Position numbers and translations under genes: made by a program. This document shows, in pieces, positions 1-9,991 of a stretch of 64,000 nt of DNA. Source of the stretch: Olleya sp. Bg11-27 (GTDB lineage: Bacteria; Bacteroidota; Bacteroidia; Flavobacteriales; Flavobacteriaceae); NCBI RefSeq assembly GCF_002831645.1, contig NZ_CP025117.1, forward strand, positions 1,061,514 to 1,125,513, in the 5' to 3' direction. The notes beneath the pieces were generated by a model. The model searched no databases and was not told where the DNA came from. It worked only from the letters and a program-made list of their open reading frames with translations. Every line of letters begins with the position of its first letter. Position 1 is the stretch's first letter.

Positions 1-722
1 TTCTTAATTTGCATAATGTCTTTTTCGAAGACCGATAACTCTAAGTGAATATGGTCAATATCTACAATTTCCATGATAACATCGCTAGGCGAAACATAGG
101 TTCCGTTGCTGACATTAACCTTTGTAACGTGACCAGAAATTGGGGCGTATAGATTTATAGTCGAAGTTATGCGTCCTTGTTCTACATTACTCGGATTAAT
201 ATTTAATATTTGTAATTTTTTACGCAGTCCATTATAATGGGCACGGTTACTTTTGTACGCACTTTCAGCTTTTAAGTAGTTTTTTTCGGAAGTAATTTTT
301 TCTTCAAACAATGTTTTTTGTCTGTTGAATTCCGATTTTAAGTAATTTAATTGCTCTGAAACTTCCAAGTAATTTTGCTGTAGCTCAACAAATTCTGGAT
401 TTTTTAGAGTGACTAATAATTGTCCTTTTTTTACTTGATCCCCGATTAATAATGGTGTTTTTGTAATATAACCACCGCTAAAAGTAGTGATGCTTGATTT
501 GTTGTGTGGCGGTACATCTATCATTCCGTTTACTTTTACGGTTTCACTAAAAGCATATTCCGCTAACGTACCAAATGCCATTTTTTCGCCTTCAAACTGT
601 GCTTCTGTAATGGTTATGTCGTCATTATGTGATTCTGTTTCAGGCGTGCTTTCTGCTGTTTTTTCTGAATTTCCGCAGGCTACTAAAACCAGTGAAAATA
701 ATAGGATATATATCTTGTTCAT
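1..722 (-). CDS. RND efflux periplasmic adaptor (HlyD/CzcB family), lipoprotein, 3' end outside window
   Basis: This gene starts at 722 on the minus strand and runs off the left edge, leaving about 240 N-terminal residues. The start codon is followed by a short hydrophobic signal and a lipobox (LVACGN), so the product should be a lipid-anchored periplasmic protein. Next come an acidic and His-containing linker, a biotinyl-lipoyl-like half (around GGYITKTPLLIGDQVKKGQ), a coiled-coil hairpin region rich in Glu, Lys and Gln, and the second lipoyl half (LYAPISGHVTKVNVSNG). This is the usual order of membrane fusion proteins in tripartite RND pumps. It lies 4 nt downstream of the pump gene and is almost certainly in one operon with it. 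Its job would be to bridge the inner membrane pump and the outer membrane channel. Family assignment is firm; the metal is inferred from the pump. Confidence 0.88.
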   Translation of the reverse strand, partial: MNKIYILLFSLVLVACGNSEKTAESTPETESHNDDITITEAQFEGEKMAFGTLAEYAFSETVKVNGMIDVPPHNKSSITTFSGGYITKTPLLIGDQVKKGQLLVTLKNPEFVELQQNYLEVSEQLNYLKSEFNRQKTLFEEKITSEKNYLKAESAYKSNRAHYNGLRKKLQILNINPSNVEQGRITSTINLYAPISGHVTKVNVSNGTYVSPSDVIMEIVDIDHIHLELSVFEKDIMQIK

Positions 723-726
723 CTCT

Positions 727-3700
727 TTATAGTGTTAGGTGATTGATGGTAATTACGGTTTGGTTGTATTGATTTAATTGTTCTAAATAGTTAAGCTGAA
801 TATCTTTTGCGGTTTCTAAACTTTGGATGTATTGAAAGAAATCAATTTCACCTTCTTTAAAAGTTCTATTTGCTGTTTTTATTATTTCTTTGGAAAGCGT
901 TTGTCCTTGCATTTCGTAATAATTAATAGCATCTTCATATTGTTGAAGCTTTGCCAGTAACGATTGATATTCTGCGTTTAGTTTAGTCTGATAATCTTGT
1001 TTTTGTTCTACAATAATGTCTTGCGCAATTTTTGAAACTTTAATTTTTGAACGTTGACCGCCAAATAAAATAGGAATTTTAAGACCTAGTTGATAGCCTT
1101 TAATATTATCATTTAGAGTACTGTTTGTACCTTGAAAGTATTCCGCATTTAAATCTGGAAGTAAACTTTGTTTTTCTAATTTAGTTTGTGCTTTTTGATA
1201 ATTAATAGCCGCGTTAAAAACGGATAATCCTACATTTTGATTAGCAGATAATTGTTCTATTTCTAGCTTTTGAAGCAAACCGTCATCAGTAGTAATAGAA
1301 TCTACTTGCACCATTTTTTTAAGCTGTTCGTGATATAAGGTCACCTCTTGAAGGGATTGTTTATATAGTGTTTCCAACTGTTTCTGTTTGGACTGTGCTG
1401 TTATCATTTCCAGATAATTAGTTTCGCCTAACTCAAAACGACGCTTTGCTTTTTGTGCAAAATCGTGATATAAGCTATCTAAATACTTATAATTTTTGGC
1501 TTTGTTTTTAGCATAACTTAACTGGTAATAATTAGCGTACACTTGTTTTTTTAATTGCTGTATTTGTAAACTAAAATTAGCTTCTTGTAAACTTACTTTA
1601 GACTCGTTTACTTTCTTTTGAGCAAAATATACCGTTGGAAATTTAAAGTCTTGAGAGATGCCAAAAACTTTAAGAGGCTCATTGTTTACTGCTAAATTAC
1701 TTTCGTCATAATTATAATAAACGCTCGTTTTATCAAACGTAAAAGCTGAGCCAACTAGAGCGTTAGATTTGTCAATTTTTAAGTTTTCAGCTTTTAAATT
1801 CGCATTATTCTCAATTGCTAATGCTATCGTTTGTTCAATGTTTAAGGGCTTGTTTTGTGCTTGAATACTAAAAGTTAAAAGCAAAATAAGTATTGTAGCT
1901 ATTGATTTCTTACAGATTTTAAGCGCTTTTTTTTCTTCGTACCAAGCGTATAAAACGGGTAAAACAACTAAGGTTAATAAAGTAGCAGTAAGCAAACCGC
2001 CAATTACAACCGTTGCTAAAGGACGTTGTACTTCTGCGCCAGCATTTGTAGAAATAGCCATAGGTAAAAATCCTAAAGCAGCAGCAGCAGCTGTAAGCAA
2101 AACGGGGCGTAAACGTTCTGTGGTTCCTTTTTTAATACGTTCGTTTATGTTACTAAAACCTTCTGCTTTAAGCGCTTTAAAATGCTCGATTAATACAATT
2201 CCGTTTAGTACGGCAATTCCAAATAATGCAATAAAACCAACGCCTGCAGATATGCTAAAAGGTAAATTTCTAGCCCATAATAATAGTATGCCACCAACTG
2301 CGGATAATGGAATTGCAGAATACACGATTAATGCTTCTTTTACGGAGTTAAATGCAAAATAGAGTAGAATAAAAATTAAAACTAAAGCCAACGGAACGGC
2401 TAATAATAAACGGTCTTTTGCACTTTGAAGGTTTTCAAATTGCCCGCCATACGTAATACTGTAACCAACAGGTAGCTTTAACTTACTGTCTATAATGTTT
2501 TGTACGTCATTTACTACAGATTGTAAATCTCTGTTTCTAACATTTATACCAACTACAATGCGACGTTTAGTGTCGTCTCTAGATATTTGGGCAGGACCAG
2601 TTGTATAGGTTATTTCTGCTAATTCGCTAAGCGGAATTTTATTGCCGTTAGGGGTGTCGATGTATAAGTTTTCTAGACTTCCTATATCTTTTCTGTTGTT
2701 TTCTTTTAAACGTAGGACCAAGTCGAAACGTTTTTCGCCTTCAAAAACACTTCCAGCTGTTTTTCCCGCAAATCCCATAGAGATAACATCATTTAAATCT
2801 GATATATTAAGTCCATATCGTGCAATTTTACTTCTGTTGAATTTTACACTCATTTGAGGTAAGCCTTCTACTTTTTCAACCGAAAGATCTACAGCGCCTT
2901 CAACGTTTTCAATAAGTTCTTTGATTTCATTTGCTTTGCTTGCTAATGTCGATAGATCATCACCAAAAATTTTAATGGCTACATCTGCACGGACTCCAGT
3001 AACAAGCTCGTTAAATCGCATTTCTATAGGTTGTGTAAATTCCACTTCCATACCCGGGATTACGGTTAAAGCTTCTTTAAATTTATCTGCTAACGCGTCT
3101 TTGTTTTTAGCAGAAGTCCATTCGTTTTTAGGCTTAAGCTTTATAATTACATCACTTTGCTCCATGGACATGGGGTCTGTTGGTACTTCTGCAGCTCCAA
3201 TCCTACTGACTACTTGGTCTACTTCAGGAAAGTTGTCTAGTAGGATTTGTTCTATTCTAGTAGTGATTTCTATGGTTTTTCCTAGCGACGTTCCTGTTTT
3301 TAAAACCGGCTGAATAACAAAATCACCTTCATCTAAAGTGGGTATGAATTCGCCACCCATTCTACTAAAAACATAAATACTAGAGGTTAGTAATAATACT
3401 GATAACACAACAACTATTCTTTTATTAGACAATGCCCAATTAATAATAGGTTGGTAGGCTTTATTTAAAAAGGTCATTAATCTAACCGACATGTTTTTTG
3501 CAGACTGTTTGCTAGGTTTCAAAAACAAAGATGAGACTACGGGAACATAGGTTAAGCATAAAATCATGGCGCCTATTAAAGCAAAGCTGAACGTCATTGC
3601 CATAGGCTTAAACATTTTTCCTTCAATACCACTTAAAGACAGAATTGGAATAAACACTATTAAGATTATTAATTGACCAAAAATTGCTGAATTCATCATT

Positions 3701-5040
3701 TTTGATGCGCTTTTTAGTGTTATTTGGTCAATTTCTGCTTGTTTTTCGGTTTTATTAATTTCAGAAAGATGCGATGCTTTGGACATGATTTGAAACGCAA
3801 TAAACTCGACAATAATAACTGCGCCATCAATGATAATTCCAAAATCTATAGCGCCTAAACTCATTAAGTTAGCATCGACACCAAATTGACGCATCAATAT
3901 AATGGCAAACATTAAGCTTAATGGGATAACAGAAGCTACGACCAAACCTGAGCGCCAATTACCAAGTAGTAACACGACCACGAAAATAACGATTAGCGAT
4001 CCCAGTATTAGGTTTTCGGCAACGGTGAATGTTGTTTTTGCAATCAGTTCGCTTCGTTCTAAAAAGCCATTTATATACACACCTTCTGGTAATGTGCTTT
4101 GTATGGATGCGACACGTTTTTTAACAGTATCAATAACTTCTTTTGAGTTGCCATCTTTAAGCATCATGATTTGTCCTAATACTTTTTCGCCTTCACCATT
4201 TCCTGTAATGGCTCCAAAACGTGTGGCACTTCCAAAGCCAACAGTAGCCACGTCTTTTATGTATATTGGTGAGCCATCATTTTTAACAACACTATTTTCT
4301 ATATCTTCTAAAGAGCCAACTAGACCTTCGCCACGAATAAAAAAAGCTTTGTCATTTTTTTCAATATAACCACCACCAGAAACACTGTTGTTTTTTTCTA
4401 AAGCCTCGTAAACTTCAGCAATAGAAATATTCATGGCAGTAAGTTTGTTGGGATTTATAGCAACCTCATATTGCTTTAAAAATCCGCCCCATGTATTGAC
4501 TTCCACGACGCCAGGGATTCCAGACAATTGACGCTTTACAATCCAATCTTGGATGGTACGTAAGTCTGTTGTACTGTATTGGTCTTTGTAGCCCGGTTTG
4601 ACATCTAGTATGTATTGGTAAATCTCGCCCAACCCAGTGGTTATAGGTCCCATTTCGGGTGTGCCAAAACCTTCTGGGATTTGCTCGGAAGCCGATTTAA
4701 TTTTTTCGGCAATAAGTTGTCTAGGTAAAAAGGTTCCCATGTCGTCATTAAAAACGATGGTTACCACAGATAATCCAAACTTTGAAACAGAACGAATCTC
4801 TTCTACACCAGGTAAATTAGCCATTTCTAACTCTACAGGATAGGTTATAAATTGCTCTACATCTTGCGTAGATAAGTTTTGCGATGTTGTAATAACCTGT
4901 ACTTGGTTATTGGTAATATCTGGCACTGCGCCAATTGGTATTTTAGTTAACGAAAAAATACCAAAGCCTATAATAAAGGCTGTAAATAGAAATATGATCA
5001 GCTTATTTTTTAAGCTGAATCTTATGATGTTTTCTAACAT
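727..5040 (-). CDS. czcA: CzcA-type heavy-metal RND pump fused to a TolC-like outer membrane efflux protein
   Basis: The 1437-residue product combines two proteins. Residues 1 to about 1035 are a complete HME-RND proton antiporter with an N-terminal membrane helix, large periplasmic loops and the TM4 signature DFGIIIDGAVIIVEF. That signature fits the divalent-cation class (Co, Zn, Cd, Ni) better than the Cu/Ag class, although the usual final Asn is replaced by Phe. After a hydrophobic stretch (ATILILLLTFSIQAQ, about residue 1050) that looks like a signal peptide, the remaining 380 residues form an outer membrane efflux protein with long Gln/Lys-rich helices. Such fusions are known in Bacteroidota. 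The gene is followed 4 nt later by the adaptor. A plain RND pump is about 1030 residues, so the extra length is fully explained by the fusion. Whether the chain is cut at the internal signal is unknown. Confidence 0.93.
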   Translation of the reverse strand: MLENIIRFSLKNKLIIFLFTAFIIGFGIFSLTKIPIGAVPDITNNQVQVITTSQNLSTQDVEQFITYPVELEMANLPGVEEIRSVSKFGLSVVTIVFNDDMGTFLPRQLIAEKIKSASEQIPEGFGTPEMGPITTGLGEIYQYILDVKPGYKDQYSTTDLRTIQDWIVKRQLSGIPGVVEVNTWGGFLKQYEVAINPNKLTAMNISIAEVYEALEKNNSVSGGGYIEKNDKAFFIRGEGLVGSLEDIENSVVKNDGSPIYIKDVATVGFGSATRFGAITGNGEGEKVLGQIMMLKDGNSKEVIDTVKKRVASIQSTLPEGVYINGFLERSELIAKTTFTVAENLILGSLIVIFVVVLLLGNWRSGLVVASVIPLSLMFAIILMRQFGVDANLMSLGAIDFGIIIDGAVIIVEFIAFQIMSKASHLSEINKTEKQAEIDQITLKSASKMMNSAIFGQLIILIVFIPILSLSGIEGKMFKPMAMTFSFALIGAMILCLTYVPVVSSLFLKPSKQSAKNMSVRLMTFLNKAYQPIINWALSNKRIVVVLSVLLLTSSIYVFSRMGGEFIPTLDEGDFVIQPVLKTGTSLGKTIEITTRIEQILLDNFPEVDQVVSRIGAAEVPTDPMSMEQSDVIIKLKPKNEWTSAKNKDALADKFKEALTVIPGMEVEFTQPIEMRFNELVTGVRADVAIKIFGDDLSTLASKANEIKELIENVEGAVDLSVEKVEGLPQMSVKFNRSKIARYGLNISDLNDVISMGFAGKTAGSVFEGEKRFDLVLRLKENNRKDIGSLENLYIDTPNGNKIPLSELAEITYTTGPAQISRDDTKRRIVVGINVRNRDLQSVVNDVQNIIDSKLKLPVGYSITYGGQFENLQSAKDRLLLAVPLALVLIFILLYFAFNSVKEALIVYSAIPLSAVGGILLLWARNLPFSISAGVGFIALFGIAVLNGIVLIEHFKALKAEGFSNINERIKKGTTERLRPVLLTAAAAALGFLPMAISTNAGAEVQRPLATVVIGGLLTATLLTLVVLPVLYAWYEEKKALKICKKSIATILILLLTFSIQAQNKPLNIEQTIALAIENNANLKAENLKIDKSNALVGSAFTFDKTSVYYNYDESNLAVNNEPLKVFGISQDFKFPTVYFAQKKVNESKVSLQEANFSLQIQQLKKQVYANYYQLSYAKNKAKNYKYLDSLYHDFAQKAKRRFELGETNYLEMITAQSKQKQLETLYKQSLQEVTLYHEQLKKMVQVDSITTDDGLLQKLEIEQLSANQNVGLSVFNAAINYQKAQTKLEKQSLLPDLNAEYFQGTNSTLNDNIKGYQLGLKIPILFGGQRSKIKVSKIAQDIIVEQKQDYQTKLNAEYQSLLAKLQQYEDAINYYEMQGQTLSKEIIKTANRTFKEGEIDFFQYIQSLETAKDIQLNYLEQLNQYNQTVITINHLTL

Positions 5041-5106
5041 AATTCATAAAAATTAAGAAATAATAAAGGCCTGTTTTAAATAAACAGGGTTAAGATCTAA
5101 ATTAAA

Positions 5107-5496
5107 TTATGTGTGCTTGGGCGGCTGAAAAATAGAAGTTTTTTCAGAGTCTGTTATAGTTTCGTTGTAGTGAAAGTTAAAAGGGATTTCAATAAATTCG
5201 TACTGGTTAAGTTCAAAATTATTTGCAATACTTATAAAAGAGGTGTTGATATGCGTACACATGTGATGATTATCCTTAAACGGAAGGTCTTTGTGTTCTT
5301 TATGATCATTATCATGCGTATCTCTAGCATCTCCATAATGTTCTGATAAAAACTGAAAAAACGTATCACCATACATTTCTTCATGGAACTCGGCATGTTC
5401 TAACAATACACTAAACTTAGAAATATCTTCCAAGTTTATGTTGAAACTCTGAATGAGAATCAAAAGTGAATAAGTGATTGCTAAAATTTTGCTCAT
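5107..5496 (-). CDS. Small His-rich secreted or membrane-anchored protein upstream of the metal pump
   Basis: I do not recognise a named family. From the ATG at 5496 the product is 129 residues; a TTG further upstream would add 15 residues without improving the signal region. It begins with a hydrophobic segment (KILAITYSLLILIQSF), and its middle is rich in His and acidic residues (HAEFHEEMYGD, THDNDHKEHKD, DNHHMCTH). It lies 66 nt upstream of the RND pump on the same strand, so a periplasmic metal-binding or metal-sensing role is a reasonable inference. The gene could lead the efflux operon. No catalytic motif is visible. Confidence 0.7.
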   Translation of the reverse strand: MSKILAITYSLLILIQSFNINLEDISKFSVLLEHAEFHEEMYGDTFFQFLSEHYGDARDTHDNDHKEHKDLPFKDNHHMCTHINTSFISIANNFELNQYEFIEIPFNFHYNETITDSEKTSIFQPPKHT

Positions 5497-5555
5497 AATT
5501 ATATACAAATTTACGCAATTAGAAGTGTCAATAGGTAACAAAGGTTACAAATGTC

Positions 5556-8500
5556 TTAAAAATAAGCTTTTAGTTGTACGTTTCCGGTATGGATCGTTTT
5601 GCTAGTTTCGGTCTTACGTCCAAAATAAGTTAGGTTTAAATCTAAAAATTTGGTTAGTTTTTTTTGTGCTAGTAGGGTCCAAGTAAAGTTTTTTCCCGGT
5701 TGTAAACCGTCTAGCATTTGGAAAGCAACAGGGCTGTTGGCATTACCTTCAAAAGTGTTATTAAAGACATTAAATTCGCCAGAAATGGCACCGACTTGGG
5801 CGTTATCTTTAGGTGAAAGCGCAAAAGATAGACCATATTTTTGCTGTTTTAAGGTCTCTAGATTGTTGATGGTATTGTCTTTGTTTGTAAATTGATAAAA
5901 GACATCAAACTGCACATTGTCGTTTAGTAAATAGGATAATTTAGGATTGAATTTATTAGTGTCAATGTCAAAGTTTTTACTGCTAAAATTTTCGCTATTA
6001 CTAAACTGTTGCTCTAAAGCAGAGGTTAAAGTCACTAGCCAACTATTTTTAATTTTATGGATAAAATTTAACTGATGACTTTTAAGATTGTTTTCAATAA
6101 ATCCAAAGCTTAGTGTGTTTTCGCTACTATTCCATAAATAGGTGTAAGACGTGGTGTAGCGTTGTTTCCCGCGGTTAAAAAATAAAACATTTCTAAAATT
6201 AAGCGTTAGTCCTAGTTGGTTGTCTTCGCCTTGCTTGAATGGATTTAAGTCGAAGTCATTATCGTTACGTATAATTTTTCGGTCTATTAGATAGCTACTT
6301 TGGTTATAAAATTTGGAGAGTACTTGTTTTGTTTTGTTTTGCGAATTAACCCAATCTATAGGATTTAGAGTAACGGTTTGGCTTAACCTGTTTTGATGTG
6401 TTTTAATAAAAACTTGATTGGGTAATAAGACTCTAATATATTCACCTTGATCTTGGAATTGTGCTATTTCAAACTCTTCTAATTCTTGGATGCCATTTTC
6501 GTTATAGTCAATCCATGTGTAGGCACCTTGACCGGGCTCGACTTGCACATAAGTAAAATCTTGCTGTGGTAAGGTTCCGGAATTAGTTTCGAAAGCGGTG
6601 TTCCAAATAATACCATTTTTTAGAAAACGTTGATTAAATAATAGGCGAGAGTTTAATGAGTTTTCATTTGCTTGCTCTTGGTCTTCATTTTTTAAAGTTC
6701 TGTAATTAACATATAAAGACAGGTTCGTTTTTTCGTTTTTAAGTAATCTAGAATCCAAGTAATACGTGTTAGAGCTATTGACGCGCTCTAGTGTGCCGTT
6801 ACGCAAGCTGTCATTTACTCTATATTTGTAACCAACTTCCGCATAAATATTGGTGCTGTCTCCAATACCAGTAAAGGCTTCGTAAGCAGTAAAACGTTGT
6901 GTTAAGTCTGTAAATTGCTGTGTTTGGTTAATACGTTCTTTATTTTCTTCAGCAGAAAAACCAGTTCCAATCCATTGTTTTTTTAAAGTGTATATGGCTT
7001 TGTTATACGTTCTAAAAAATTTAGAGGAGTTATCGCTGCCATCAGATTTTAATATATTGGTGTTAGTTGATAATCGTAAATTACCAATATTAAAATTTGC
7101 TAAAACATTGTGTTTGCTTCCGGAAAAATTTTCGGAATAATCTAAATGTTGAAAGCTATAATTAATATAGCCTTTTTTATGATGAAAACTTTGTAGGCCA
7201 ACCGATACTAATGTTTGGTCACCAAAGTTTGTGTTTAAAAGGTTAGAATTAGTTTGGCTTAAATTCCAATCACGGTTAAACTCTGGCGCATATAAACGTT
7301 GTATGGTTTTAAAGTTTTGCTGAATATAATCTGCATCCAACACCGCATTTAAATTCCATAGACTATCGTTTTTTATAATGTTTTGTTCGACGTTTAGTTT
7401 ACCTGCAAAACCAGTGTTGTTGGCGTCATCTGCACTAGAAAATAAGTTAAGATCATTTTTACTGGCTGCCAGTTCAAAACCAACGCTAGTTTTTTTAGTT
7501 GGTTTGTAAGCGCCGTTTAGTGTTGCTATTTGCAATAATGTAGGCGCTACCAATTGGACAATCGGAGCGTAGTTACCTTGTTTTATGCCGGCGATAGGAG
7601 CGGTAAATTGATAGATGTTATTTATGGCATTACTGGACGTTAGGGTGTAATCTCCTTGATTGTCTCCAACTAATGTAAAAGTGACACCAAATAGGGTGTC
7701 GTCTGGATTGTTAGAAAACACATAGATATCTTCCCCATTAAAAACCTCTTTTTTGTATAAGATCCGATTTTCATTAAAGGTTTCTGGCACCTCAGAAGAT
7801 GTTACCATTTGTTGCGTGTTATCTCCTGCATTACTTAAAATTAAGACTTGGGCTTCAGATAGATTTTGCTGTAATGGGTTGTTTTTAGAGTCGTTTTCAG
7901 AATAAACAGAGACGCCTAGTTTAAGTTTTTCACTGTCATGAGTCCCGCCACCATAGGCTACAATTCTAGAGTAATTTCTTTCTGAGTACTGAAAATCTAT
8001 ACTGATTCTCATTTCTGAAGTAACAGGGTAGGTTGGGTTGAAGATAATTTCACCTGCATTATAGTCAATGATATAGTCTTCGTTCTCACCACGTTTTAGT
8101 GCAACACCATTAACAAAAACAGTTTCACTTCCGGACACAATTAATACAAATAATTCTCCGTTGGGACCTTGTAATTTATAAGGACCTTGATTACCTTCTT
8201 GCGCAGTAAATTGGAAATTTGAAAATTGACCACGAACAATAGCACCTGATGCAAATACATTAGTTTGTTGGTCGTCGTCTCCAAACTTGGCTTTAACTTG
8301 TAAACCTTGCACACGTTTTGTAAATGATGCAAAGTAGGATTGATTGTTTACCAAATCTATATCTCCTGCTCGGATAGCCCAATCGTCAGAAAATAGTTCT
8401 AAAAACACTTGGTCAAACTCATCTAAACGCTGAGAATAACCAGTTTCTTGTAAGGGGATATTAGCATCTTGGATGCTTGCTCTAAGGGATACTTTGTCGC

Positions 8501-8999
8501 TTAGTTTTCCGGTAATTTGTAAATCAAGCTCGCTGTTTAAAACTGAGTTTTGATTGTTTCCAATGGTGACCCCACGACTAATACTTCCTGAAGTTGTTAA
8601 TCCATCAAAAGGTGTGTATGTTTTGTTGGTATTGGGTTGTGTTAGTTTAATAAGTTTGTTAATATTATCTGTATTTTCTACAATCACACTTTTATCAAAT
8701 TGTGTGTAGGTTCTAGTTAAAAATTCAGGATAATTTTGATAGTTAATAATTATAGAATCGGTTGTTATCGGTTTTATTAAGGTAAGTATGGATTTACCAA
8801 AATCAACAGTGTAATAGCTAGAGTCTATTATTGTACCGGTTGTCGTTTCAACTTTAAAACCAGTAGTATTAATACTGACGCTGTCAATTTGGATGGTTTT
8901 GTTGGTAGCAACAGTCTTTCGGTTTAACCCGTTAGTCTGTTCTTGCGCAGATGCAAAAATTCCGAAGAAAAACAAAAAACAGCTAATGGTAAGTTTCAT
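5556..8999 (-). CDS. Large outer-membrane-like protein of unknown function
   Basis: The 1147-residue product has a clear N-terminal signal peptide (LTISCFLFFFGIFASAQ). About 100 residues later there is a conserved-looking block (SGSISRGVTIGNNQNSVLN, then RAGDIDLVNNQSYFASFTKR). The remainder alternates polar and aromatic residues and ends in TGNVQLKAYF, a terminal aromatic residue typical of outer membrane beta-barrels. Around residue 830 there is a calcium-loop-like element (YTWIDYNENGIQELEEFEIA). I recognise this as a widespread Bacteroidota hypothetical but cannot name a function. It is monocistronic, with His-rich and efflux genes downstream on the same strand. No TonB box or plug domain was seen, so it is not an ordinary TonB-dependent receptor. 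It may be a barrel with a large periplasmic part. Confidence 0.75.
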   Translation of the reverse strand: MKLTISCFLFFFGIFASAQEQTNGLNRKTVATNKTIQIDSVSINTTGFKVETTTGTIIDSSYYTVDFGKSILTLIKPITTDSIIINYQNYPEFLTRTYTQFDKSVIVENTDNINKLIKLTQPNTNKTYTPFDGLTTSGSISRGVTIGNNQNSVLNSELDLQITGKLSDKVSLRASIQDANIPLQETGYSQRLDEFDQVFLELFSDDWAIRAGDIDLVNNQSYFASFTKRVQGLQVKAKFGDDDQQTNVFASGAIVRGQFSNFQFTAQEGNQGPYKLQGPNGELFVLIVSGSETVFVNGVALKRGENEDYIIDYNAGEIIFNPTYPVTSEMRISIDFQYSERNYSRIVAYGGGTHDSEKLKLGVSVYSENDSKNNPLQQNLSEAQVLILSNAGDNTQQMVTSSEVPETFNENRILYKKEVFNGEDIYVFSNNPDDTLFGVTFTLVGDNQGDYTLTSSNAINNIYQFTAPIAGIKQGNYAPIVQLVAPTLLQIATLNGAYKPTKKTSVGFELAASKNDLNLFSSADDANNTGFAGKLNVEQNIIKNDSLWNLNAVLDADYIQQNFKTIQRLYAPEFNRDWNLSQTNSNLLNTNFGDQTLVSVGLQSFHHKKGYINYSFQHLDYSENFSGSKHNVLANFNIGNLRLSTNTNILKSDGSDNSSKFFRTYNKAIYTLKKQWIGTGFSAEENKERINQTQQFTDLTQRFTAYEAFTGIGDSTNIYAEVGYKYRVNDSLRNGTLERVNSSNTYYLDSRLLKNEKTNLSLYVNYRTLKNEDQEQANENSLNSRLLFNQRFLKNGIIWNTAFETNSGTLPQQDFTYVQVEPGQGAYTWIDYNENGIQELEEFEIAQFQDQGEYIRVLLPNQVFIKTHQNRLSQTVTLNPIDWVNSQNKTKQVLSKFYNQSSYLIDRKIIRNDNDFDLNPFKQGEDNQLGLTLNFRNVLFFNRGKQRYTTSYTYLWNSSENTLSFGFIENNLKSHQLNFIHKIKNSWLVTLTSALEQQFSNSENFSSKNFDIDTNKFNPKLSYLLNDNVQFDVFYQFTNKDNTINNLETLKQQKYGLSFALSPKDNAQVGAISGEFNVFNNTFEGNANSPVAFQMLDGLQPGKNFTWTLLAQKKLTKFLDLNLTYFGRKTETSKTIHTGNVQLKAYF

Positions 9000-9208
9000 C
9001 TCTATCTATAACACTAATATTACTATATTATTTTGTTAATATTTTTTCAGTAAAAGTGAAGTGATTTATCTTGTAAAAGTAAAGCATTATTTAATTTAGC
9101 CGAAACAAATGTTTTAAGCATTAAACAAGCTTGGTAAAAAGGTTGTTTTTTTTAACTATAATCAATAGCAAACATTATGTTAGCTATTAAAACAATTATT
9201 AAACACGC

Positions 9209-9970
9209 ATGAAAATTATCTCATATAACGTCAACGGAATTAGGGCAGCAATCAATAAAGGATTTATAGAATGGTTACAAAGTGCCGATCCAGATGTGAT
9301 TTGTTTGCAAGAGATAAAAGCAATGGAGGAGCAGTTGGATTTAGAGTTGTTTAAAGAGGCGGGTTACCATTATAATTACTGGTTTAGTGCTCAGAAAAAA
9401 GGCTATAGTGGTGTCGCCGTATTGTGTAAAACAGAACCTAATCATGTAGAGTACGGTACAGGAATAGAATCTATGGATTTTGAAGGTAGAAATATTCGTG
9501 TAGATTATGATGGACTGTCTGTAATGAGCATGTATTTGCCTTCTGGGACTAACGCAGCGCGATTAGAGCATAAGTTTGATTATATGGATTTAATCCAAAA
9601 ATATTTAAATAAGTTAACCGATACGTTACCTAATCTAGTGGTTTGTGGAGACTATAATATATGCCACGAAGCTATTGATATCCATAACCCTAAAATGAAA
9701 GGTGTTTCTGGGTTTTTACCAGAAGAGCGCGAGTGGTTAGGTCATTTTATAGATTCTGGATTTACAGACTCGTTTAGATTTTTACATCCGGAGCGTCAAG
9801 AATATTCTTGGTGGAGTTACCGTGCAAATTCTAGAGCCAATAACAAAGGATGGCGTTTAGATTATGCAATGGTAAGCCAACCTTTACAACAAAAAATAGA
9901 AAGGGCAGTTATACTACCAGAAGCTAAACACAGTGATCATTGCCCTATTTTAGTAGAAATCAATTTATAA
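9209..9970 (+). CDS. xth: Exodeoxyribonuclease III (AP endonuclease)
   Basis: The 253-residue protein is a full-length member of the exonuclease III / endonuclease-exonuclease-phosphatase family that cleaves abasic sites and trims 3' ends in base excision repair. The catalytic motifs are in the usual order: NVNGIRA (Asn), CLQEIKA (metal-binding Glu), MYLPSGT (Tyr), GDYNICHEAIDIHNP (Asp and Asn), WRLDYAMVS (Asp), and KHSDHCPILV (catalytic Asp-His near the C terminus). No extra domain is present. An OmpA lipoprotein gene follows 21 nt downstream in the same direction. Confidence 0.97.
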   Translation: MKIISYNVNGIRAAINKGFIEWLQSADPDVICLQEIKAMEEQLDLELFKEAGYHYNYWFSAQKKGYSGVAVLCKTEPNHVEYGTGIESMDFEGRNIRVDYDGLSVMSMYLPSGTNAARLEHKFDYMDLIQKYLNKLTDTLPNLVVCGDYNICHEAIDIHNPKMKGVSGFLPEEREWLGHFIDSGFTDSFRFLHPERQEYSWWSYRANSRANNKGWRLDYAMVSQPLQQKIERAVILPEAKHSDHCPILVEINL

Positions 9971-9991
9971 CCCCAAATAGTAATTAGTAAA

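Noticed and set aside
487-732. Plus-strand frame opposite the RND adaptor
   Set aside because: It lies wholly antisense to a well-supported gene with lipobox and lipoyl motifs and has no recognisable features. The same applies to the frames antisense to the pump gene between 2120 and 4843.
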